From an uncultured Myxococcales bacterium (GTDB lineage Bacteria; Myxococcota; UBA727; VGSZ01), in contig CAJBHN010000695.1 in assembly GCA_903952805.1 (NCBI GenBank), positions 1-5,761 of the forward strand: a DNA stretch of 5,761 nucleotides, given 5' to 3'. A program made the translations under genes and the position numbers. Below the pieces are notes generated by a model. It was given only the letters and a program-made list of their open reading frames with translations. It was not told where the DNA came from and did no database searches. The number at the start of each line of letters is the position of its first letter. Positions within the stretch are counted from its first letter, which is position 1. Of the stretch, positions 1 through 3,997 are shown in pieces.

Positions 1-534
1 GAGTCCGCCAGCGTTGCCGACAAGAAGAAGGCCGACGAACGCGCCAAACTCGCCGAGGACAAGCGCCTCGCCGACGAAAAGCGACTCGCTGACAGCAAGG
101 TCGCCCGTCTGGCGTCCGCCAAGCGTGAACGAAGCTATCGACGAGAAGAGGGCGAGGTGGCCGTGCTGGCGACCCTGACCCCGGGGGCCGTTCAGAAAGA
201 TGGGCTCGTCGAGCTGAACCTCGATGTGTTCAAGCGCCTCGATGTGGCCGACCCCAAGTTTGGCAATCGCGAACCATTCCGCGATCTGCACCTGGTGGCC
301 GTCGTCGTCGACCAGACCGGTAAAAAGAACGCGCGCACCAGCTACGCCGTCCACTCGCTGGGGGCCCCTGGCCGCTACGGTTTTCATTTCACACCGACTC
401 GTGACGGCGTCGTGCAGGTGCTGCTGACTGGCGAAGCGGGCGAGCGCACCATCAACATCGCCATCCCGCTGCACGTGGGCGTGTGGCCGCCGCCGGACTT
501 CGACGAAGAAGACAAAAAGCTCGCTGGTCAGTGA
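1..534 (+). CDS. Envelope protein with charged helix and Ig/YtkA-like beta domain (5' end missing)
   Basis: The frame is open from the first base to a TGA at 532-534, so this is the last 177 residues of a longer protein. The GTG at 157 is an internal codon and not a convincing start. Residues 1-50 are very rich in Lys, Arg, Asp, Glu and Ala and should form a charged helix or coiled coil; they contain the six-residue unit KRLADE/S twice in tandem. Residues about 53-170 look like a small beta sandwich: hydrophobic strand LVAVVVD, then YAVHSLGAPGRYGFHFTPTR, a pattern resembling YtkA-like or other Ig-like envelope domains in which a PGRY-F-FTP segment precedes the last strands. The end is acidic (WPPPDFDEEDKK). 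The missing N-terminus would show whether it has a signal peptide, lipobox or haem domain. The next gene starts 70 bp downstream in the same direction and may be cotranscribed. The function is not known; the domain assignment is by resemblance only. Confidence 0.8.
   Translation, partial: ESASVADKKKADERAKLAEDKRLADEKRLADSKVARLASAKRERSYRREEGEVAVLATLTPGAVQKDGLVELNLDVFKRLDVADPKFGNREPFRDLHLVAVVVDQTGKKNARTSYAVHSLGAPGRYGFHFTPTRDGVVQVLLTGEAGERTINIAIPLHVGVWPPPDFDEEDKKLAGQ
61..96 (+). repeat. Two tandem 18-bp units encoding KRLADE / KRLADS
   Basis: Codons at 61-78 and 79-96 encode KRLADE and KRLADS. The copies differ mostly at third codon positions (cgc/cga, gcc/gct), so this is an older duplication held by protein-level constraint on the charged helix. 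A looser unit (KLAED) lies just upstream at 46-60. Confidence 0.6.
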
Positions 535-541
535 ATCCGGC

Positions 542-562
542 GCGAGCACCCCTTGGTGTCGC
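542..562 (+). other. Small imperfect hairpin between the first two genes
   Basis: Bases 542-550 can pair with 555-562 around a CCTT loop, giving about 8 pairs with one bulged A and one G-U pair. No T-run follows, so it is not a standard intrinsic terminator. It might be a weak attenuator or an RNA-stability element, or simply chance in GC-rich DNA. Confidence 0.2.
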
Positions 563-594
563 CCCTCCTCCTCGTCGACGATGCATCACCGCCC

Positions 595-598
595 GGGA
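595..598 (+). promoter_or_regulatory. Candidate ribosome binding site (GGGA) favouring ATG 605
   Basis: GGGA ends 6 nt before ATG 605, while the alternative ATG 581 is preceded only by a C/T-rich stretch. This supports the shorter start, which also places the signal peptide at the N-terminus. Confidence 0.45.
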
Positions 599-604
599 TT
601 TCCC

Positions 605-1441
605 ATGACACGCCTCTGCTCCCACCTTGCCCTGCTTGCCGTGCTTTCCCTGAGCACCGCCACCCTCGCCGGCGAGCGGCCCCTCATCGGCGACGTCAAT
701 AACGGCGAACGCCTGCTGAAGGCCGCCTCCAGCAGCGCCAAGGTCGACGGCGCCTGGCTCAACCGCCTGCCCGACGCCGCCCTGGTGAAGCTCATCGAGC
801 AGGGCAAGGGCGGCATGCCCGAGCTCGACAGCGAAAACGTCCTCGACGCCTGGGATGTCCTGGCTGCCCTGCGTGCCAAGAACACCGACCTGCGCGACCT
901 GGGTCCCACCGCGTCCCACGTCTACCTGGCCGAGACCACCCTCGACGACAACGCCAAGGCGCGGTTGAAGGATCAGGCCAAGCTCGGCCGCATCACCGAG
1001 CAGCGTCGCGTCTTTGCCTTCTTCGACCTCGACAGCGGCGGCAAGGGCGTCGGCGCCGGCGACTTCGCCTACGTCACCAGCAAGGACAACAAGAAGCGCG
1101 ACGTGCTCAAGCGCGACAAGAAGGTCGGCTACGCCGTGTTTCTGCCCCTGGCGGGCTTCCGCGACGGCCAGCACGAGGTCGCCATCGCGTTCGACAAGGA
1201 CATGAAGATCACCGCCGCCGTTGTGCGGACGCCTGCCGGCGATGCCCCGGCCGACCTCAACCAGGCGGCCCAGCGCTTTGTCGGCAAGGGGGCGCGCGGC
1301 AAGTACGACGCCTTGAAGGCCGGCGGCGCCGGGAAGGCCATCTCAGAACTCACTGCCCCCCTGTCCGACGCCTATCTGGCCGCAGCCGAGGCCGTCTACA
1401 TGTTCGAGGTCGACGAGCGCGACTACTTCGCCTTCGACTGA
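605..1441 (+). CDS. Exported cytochrome c-like protein lacking the haem motif, with FMN-binding-like C-terminal region
   Basis: The 278-residue product starts with a Sec signal peptide (MTRLCSHLALLAVLSLSTATLA, probable cleavage after residue 22), so it should be periplasmic. ATG 605 is preferred over the in-frame ATG 581: GGGA lies 6 nt before it, and the signal peptide begins there. Residues 29-92 follow the layout of a small class I cytochrome c: GDVNNGERLLKA, WLNRLPDAALVKLIEQGKGGMP with the usual axial Met position (M71), and a C-terminal helix ending in LAALRAK. Where CXXCH is expected after LLKA, residues 42-46 read SSSAK, so covalent haem attachment is not possible. Residues about 137-278 (VGYAVFLPLAGF, EVAIAFDKDMKITAAVV, FVGKGARGKY, AISELTAPLSDAYLAAAEAV) resemble the FMN-binding domain of RnfG/NosR proteins, but the S/T-G-A-T flavin-attachment site reads SELT. 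A structural or partner-binding role is therefore as likely as electron transfer. The CDS is certain in practice; both domain calls are by resemblance. Confidence 0.85.
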   Translation: MTRLCSHLALLAVLSLSTATLAGERPLIGDVNNGERLLKAASSSAKVDGAWLNRLPDAALVKLIEQGKGGMPELDSENVLDAWDVLAALRAKNTDLRDLGPTASHVYLAETTLDDNAKARLKDQAKLGRITEQRRVFAFFDLDSGGKGVGAGDFAYVTSKDNKKRDVLKRDKKVGYAVFLPLAGFRDGQHEVAIAFDKDMKITAAVVRTPAGDAPADLNQAAQRFVGKGARGKYDALKAGGAGKAISELTAPLSDAYLAAAEAVYMFEVDERDYFAFD

Positions 1442-1527
1442 GTCACGGCAATGCACGCCGCGACGCACGCGACCAGTCGCGGACCCGGGTGTCCAGCACT
1501 GGCGTGTGACATTTCGGCAACGGGCCG

Positions 1528-1555
1528 TTGACGCTGGCGCTCATCCCAGCAGAAT
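1528..1555 (+). promoter_or_regulatory. Candidate sigma-70-type promoter for the Cys-rich protein gene
   Basis: TTGACG at 1528-1533 (five of six matches to the -35 consensus) is followed after 16 bp by CAGAAT at 1550-1555 (four of six to the -10 consensus). Transcription would start near 1562, giving a very short leader before the Shine-Dalgarno site. The 135-bp gap from the preceding gene is room enough for an independent promoter. Such matches also arise by chance. Confidence 0.35.
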
Positions 1556-1566
1556 CGGCCCTCATC

Positions 1567-1571
1567 AGGAG
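1567..1571 (+). promoter_or_regulatory. Shine-Dalgarno site AGGAG for the Cys-rich protein gene
   Basis: A perfect AGGAG core stands 5 nt before ATG 1577 and fixes that start. It is the clearest ribosome binding site in the window. Confidence 0.8.
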
Positions 1572-1576
1572 TCCCC

Positions 1577-2305
1577 ATGTTTGGCCGATCCGCCTCGCTC
1601 ATCGCCGCCACCCTCCTCTGCAGCGCCACGGCCTTCGCGCAGGCGGCCGACCCGGCCGCCTTCTGCACCAAGTCCGGCTCGTGCCAGACGCCGCCGGACG
1701 ACGCAGAGGCCATCGCAGACTGCGCGACGGTGCTGACTGGCCAAATCGCGACGGTCGCCACCAGCGACGCCACTGCGTGTGGGCCGACCGGCACCGCGCT
1801 CAACGCTCTGCTGGTGTGCCAGACCGCCGCTGCCGATTGCACGGCGTTTAGCACTGAGGCGGCCGCCGCAACCGCGTGCGTCGCCGAATCCGAAGCCTTG
1901 ACCAGCCTGGTCCGCGGTGGAACCGACGCCTGCTTTGCCCCCACCGGCTGGAACTGCGCCGGATTCTTCTTCGGGGCACTTGACGGCTGCGACTGCGGCT
2001 GCGGCGTCGCCGACCCCGACTGCAACGGCGCCGGCCAGTCCGCCCCCGGTACCGGCTTCGGCGATGCCACCTGTGAGTACTGCTACGACGCCACCGGCGC
2101 GGAGCTCAACGGCGATGGTCTCTGCACCGATGCCCCCCCCGCCGAAGGCGAAGGCGAAGGCGAAGGTGAAGGCGAAGGCGAAGGCGAAGGCGAAGGTGAA
2201 GGCGAAGCGGAACCCGCCTCCGGCTGCCCCTTCAACGCCGCTGGCTCGTTCCCCGCCTTTGGCGCCCTGGCCCTGCTGGTCGTCGGCCTGCGCCGCCGCA
2301 GCTGA
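1577..2305 (+). CDS. Secreted Cys-rich protein with Glu-Gly linker and MYXO-CTERM-like sorting signal
   Basis: The 242-residue product has a signal peptide (residues 1 to about 21-23, cleavage in AFAQA). The mature region has 16 Cys before the linker (30, 36, 49, 68, 81, 88, 101, 119, 127, 138, 140, 142, 149, 166, 169, 183), implying a disulfide-rich extracellular fold. Residues 125-149 carry WNC followed by DGCDCGCGVADPDC, a Cys-rich motif I recognise from many myxobacterial secreted proteins; a further C-x2-C ... C follows at 166-183. Residues 190-212 are an uninterrupted Glu-Gly linker. The C-terminus has Cys217, a hydrophobic helix (about 228-237, GALALLVVGL) and then RRRS. That tripartite end is the MYXO-CTERM pattern, recognised by the intramembrane protease myxosortase, with the Cys thought to be lipid-modified in the mature surface protein. 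The likely fate is anchoring at the outer surface. No catalytic motif is visible and the specific role is unknown. The gene has its own Shine-Dalgarno site and candidate promoter, and ends at a strong terminator. Confidence 0.85.
   Translation: MFGRSASLIAATLLCSATAFAQAADPAAFCTKSGSCQTPPDDAEAIADCATVLTGQIATVATSDATACGPTGTALNALLVCQTAAADCTAFSTEAAAATACVAESEALTSLVRGGTDACFAPTGWNCAGFFFGALDGCDCGCGVADPDCNGAGQSAPGTGFGDATCEYCYDATGAELNGDGLCTDAPPAEGEGEGEGEGEGEGEGEGEGEAEPASGCPFNAAGSFPAFGALALLVVGLRRRS
2133..2140 (+). repeat. Run of eight C inside the Cys-rich protein gene
   Basis: An (C)8 homopolymer lies 3 bp before the Glu-Gly repeat, encoding part of DAPPA. Homopolymers of this length are prone to slippage in replication and in sequencing. 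A one-base loss would put translation into a Lys-Ala repeat frame, and a one-base gain into an Arg-Arg frame; either would remove the C-terminal sorting signal. Confidence 0.7.
2144..2203 (+). repeat. Ten tandem GAAGGY hexamers, built as two identical 30-bp units
   Basis: The stretch encodes (Glu-Gly)10. Units 4 and 9 read GAAGGT and all others GAAGGC, so 2144-2173 and 2174-2203 are identical 30-bp copies: (GAAGGC)3, GAAGGT, GAAGGC. The linker therefore probably reached its present length by a recent duplication of five units. Changes by whole units keep the reading frame and would only alter the spacer between the Cys-rich domain and the membrane anchor. Confidence 0.9.
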
Positions 2306-2327
2306 GTCGGTCTCGCCCCGAATGCTG

Positions 2328-2356
2328 AAAAAAGCCCCGCATCGCGGGGCTTTTTT
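2328..2356. terminator. Strong bidirectional intrinsic terminator
   Basis: AAAAAAGCCCCGC at 2328-2340 pairs perfectly with GCGGGGCTTTTTT at 2344-2356 around an ATC loop. The seven-pair GC stem is flanked by A6 on one side and T6 on the other, so each strand reads as a stem followed by a U-tract. It lies 22 bp after the plus-strand stop at 2305 and 93 bp beyond the minus-strand stop at 2450, and so can serve both converging transcripts. Confidence 0.93.
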
Positions 2357-2449
2357 CATGGCGGCGATGTTCAAGCCCTGAAATCGCGCCACGTGGCACG
2401 GTTTGCCGGTTCATGGCGGGACCGCTGCCGGCCCGGGCCAGCACCGGGC

Positions 2450-2917
2450 TCAGCGGGAGCGCAGGGTCAAGCCATACAGACCAATGCAGATGGCTTCGGC
2501 GACGTCGTCGCTCAGCGGGGTCTTGGGACGGGGAGCGCCGCTGTCGGCGATGGCGTCAAGGGCCACGCCGAACGAGGCGGCTTTGGCGTCTTCGCCGTGG
2601 CGCTGATCGCGGGGCAGCAGCAGGGCCTGGCGCCAGTCCTCGGGGCGGACCCGGTGGACGATGGCGCCCCTCTTCTCGGCCAGCTTGGCCCACAGGTCGC
2701 CCAGGTGCCGGTCCCCCTCCACGACAACGGTCGCGAGGGGGGCGGCGGCGTCGAGCAGGTGGGGGATGGCGACCTTGAGCCGCCCGAGCGACGCAAAGCG
2801 CTGAGAGCGGTACCAGCGCAGCCGGGGACGGCTGCCGAGGTCGAAGCAGGCAAAGCCCGCCCTCAGGCCCAGGTCGATGGCCAGCAGGCTGGGCAGGCGG
2901 TCGAGGTGCTCAGGCAA
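2450..2917 (-). CDS. Small RuvC-like / RNase H-fold nuclease, translationally overlapped with prs
   Basis: The product is 155 residues. LLAIDLGLRAGFACFD (11-26) resembles the first strand of RuvC/RNase H-fold enzymes, with D15 as the first acidic residue. TVVVEG (63-68) supplies E67, and LSDDVAEAICIGLYGL (135-150) gives D138 and E141 with the same D-x2-acidic spacing as the RuvC D138/D141 pair. A four-acid metal site is thus plausible, and the predicted activity is cleavage of branched or structured DNA. It is not canonical RuvC: it is shorter, and I see no G-Q-A-R-G-like segment. The start is a TTG at 2915-2917, overlapping the prs stop by 8 nt; there is no ATG or GTG between it and the first conserved strand, and no Shine-Dalgarno site precedes it, so translation probably depends on ribosomes finishing prs. 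Alternative identities are a Holliday-junction resolvase relative or an inactive RNase H-fold protein. The gene converges on the Cys-rich protein gene. Confidence 0.75.
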   Translation of the reverse strand: MPEHLDRLPSLLAIDLGLRAGFACFDLGSRPRLRWYRSQRFASLGRLKVAIPHLLDAAAPLATVVVEGDRHLGDLWAKLAEKRGAIVHRVRPEDWRQALLLPRDQRHGEDAKAASFGVALDAIADSGAPRPKTPLSDDVAEAICIGLYGLTLRSR

Positions 2918-3872
2918 AGAGCGTGCTGATGGATTCGCCGGTGTGCACGCGCTTGATGGCCTCGGCCACCAGGGGCGCCACGCTCAACGTGCGGATCCGG
3001 GCCATGGCCGACTCGGGGCGGGCGGCGATGGTGTCGGTGACCACCAGCTCCTTGAGCGGGGAGCCCGCGATGCGCTCCAGCGCGGGGCCCGACAGCACCG
3101 CGTGGGTGGCGTAGGCAAAGACGTCCTTGGCCCCCTTGGCGATGACGGCGCGGGCGGCCTGGGCCAGGGTGCCGGCGGTGTCGACCATGTCGTCGATGAT
3201 GATGGCGCGCTTGCCGTCGACGTCACCGATGATGTTCATGACCTCGGCGACGTTGGGCCCCGTGCGGCGCTTGTCGATGATGGCCAGGCTGCAGTGCAGG
3301 CGCTTGGCGTAGGCGCGGGCCCGCTCGACGCCGCCGGCGTCGGGAGCCACCAGCACGACCTCGTCACCGGCCTCGACGGTGCCCAGACCAAAGCGGACCT
3401 TCATGTCGGCGAGGGCGACGGGCATCGCGTACAGGTGGTCGAAGGGGATGTCGAAGTAGCCCTGAATCTGGCCGGCGTGCAGGTCCATCGAGATGACGCG
3501 GGTGGCGCCGGCCGTCGACAAGAGGTCGGCGACGAGCTTGGCGGTGATGGGGGCGCGGGGGGCCGCTTTGCGGTCCTGCCGGGCGTAGCCGTAGTACGGG
3601 ATGACGGCGGTGATCTCGTCGGCGGATGCGCGCTTGAGCGCATCAATCATGATGAGCATCTCCATCAGGTGCTCGTTGGCCGGCGGCGCCGTCGACTGCA
3701 GCACGAAGGTGTGCTGACCACGGACGCTCTCGTCGATCTCCACCTGGATTTCGCCGTCGGAAAAGCGGGTCACCCGCGAGCGACCGAGGGGCTGCTCGAC
3801 GCAGCGGCTCACGGCCTCGGCGAGGGCCTTGTTGGAGTTGCCGGTGAAAATCTTGATCTCGTCGCTGCGCAT
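2910..3872 (-). CDS. prs: Ribose-phosphate pyrophosphokinase (PRPP synthetase)
   Basis: This cytosolic enzyme transfers pyrophosphate from ATP to ribose 5-phosphate, giving PRPP for purine, pyrimidine, NAD, His and Trp synthesis. The 320-residue product is the normal length for class I bacterial enzymes. Visible family features in order: IKIFTGNSNKALAEAV near the N-terminus, RFSDGEIQVEI (36-46), QSTAPPANEHLMEMLIMIDA (59-78), the ATP-site YYGYARQDRK (93-102), the DLHAGQIQGYFDIP segment (130-143), the catalytic flexible-loop region IIDKRR (198-203), and the PRPP-binding motif AIIIDDMVDTAGT (223-235). ATG 3872 is chosen because homology starts there; the frame is open 44 codons further, to 4004, but that extension is Arg/Pro-rich, unlike the family, and would run into the divergent gene. 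No strong Shine-Dalgarno site is seen. The downstream nuclease-like gene overlaps its stop. Confidence 0.97.
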   Translation of the reverse strand: MRSDEIKIFTGNSNKALAEAVSRCVEQPLGRSRVTRFSDGEIQVEIDESVRGQHTFVLQSTAPPANEHLMEMLIMIDALKRASADEITAVIPYYGYARQDRKAAPRAPITAKLVADLLSTAGATRVISMDLHAGQIQGYFDIPFDHLYAMPVALADMKVRFGLGTVEAGDEVVLVAPDAGGVERARAYAKRLHCSLAIIDKRRTGPNVAEVMNIIGDVDGKRAIIIDDMVDTAGTLAQAARAVIAKGAKDVFAYATHAVLSGPALERIAGSPLKELVVTDTIAARPESAMARIRTLSVAPLVAEAIKRVHTGESISTLFA

Positions 3873-3997
3873 GCCCGCAATGTGCGCGCGGCAATGGCAC
3901 TTCGTCAAAGACTTCAAGGCCGGCACCGGTGGATCCAGACCCGGCGGTCTCGGGCGCCGGCCACGCCGCGGTCGGCGGGTGTGGTAGCCCGTCTGAC
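3873..3997. promoter_or_regulatory. Divergent intergenic region between prs and the metallopeptidase gene
   Basis: This 125-bp gap must hold the promoters of both divergent genes unless they are read from farther away. I find no convincing -35/-10 pair for either. The best motif is TTGACG on the minus strand at about 3902-3907, but no good -10 stands at the right distance. A 5-bp inverted repeat, AGACC-CGGC-GGTCT, lies at 3937-3950 and could be an operator half-site pair or chance. Confidence 0.35.

Noticed and set aside
452..1174. Minus-strand open frame of 240 codons opposite the cytochrome-like gene
   Set aside because: No recognisable domain; it lies opposite a plus-strand gene with a signal peptide and domain structure.
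1468..1481. CGCGA-CCAG-TCGCG hairpin after the cytochrome-like gene
   Set aside because: Five pairs without a T-run are too weak to call a terminator in GC-rich DNA.
1917..2381. Plus-strand frame with a histone H1-like Lys-Ala repeat
   Set aside because: The Lys-Ala repeat is only the shifted reading of the GAAGGY array; the Glu-Gly frame has a Shine-Dalgarno site, signal peptide and sorting tail.
2431..2449. GCCCGG/CCGGGC hairpin directly after the nuclease-like gene stop on the minus strand
   Set aside because: Six pairs with a 7-nt loop and no U-tract; the strong terminator at 2328-2356 already explains termination.
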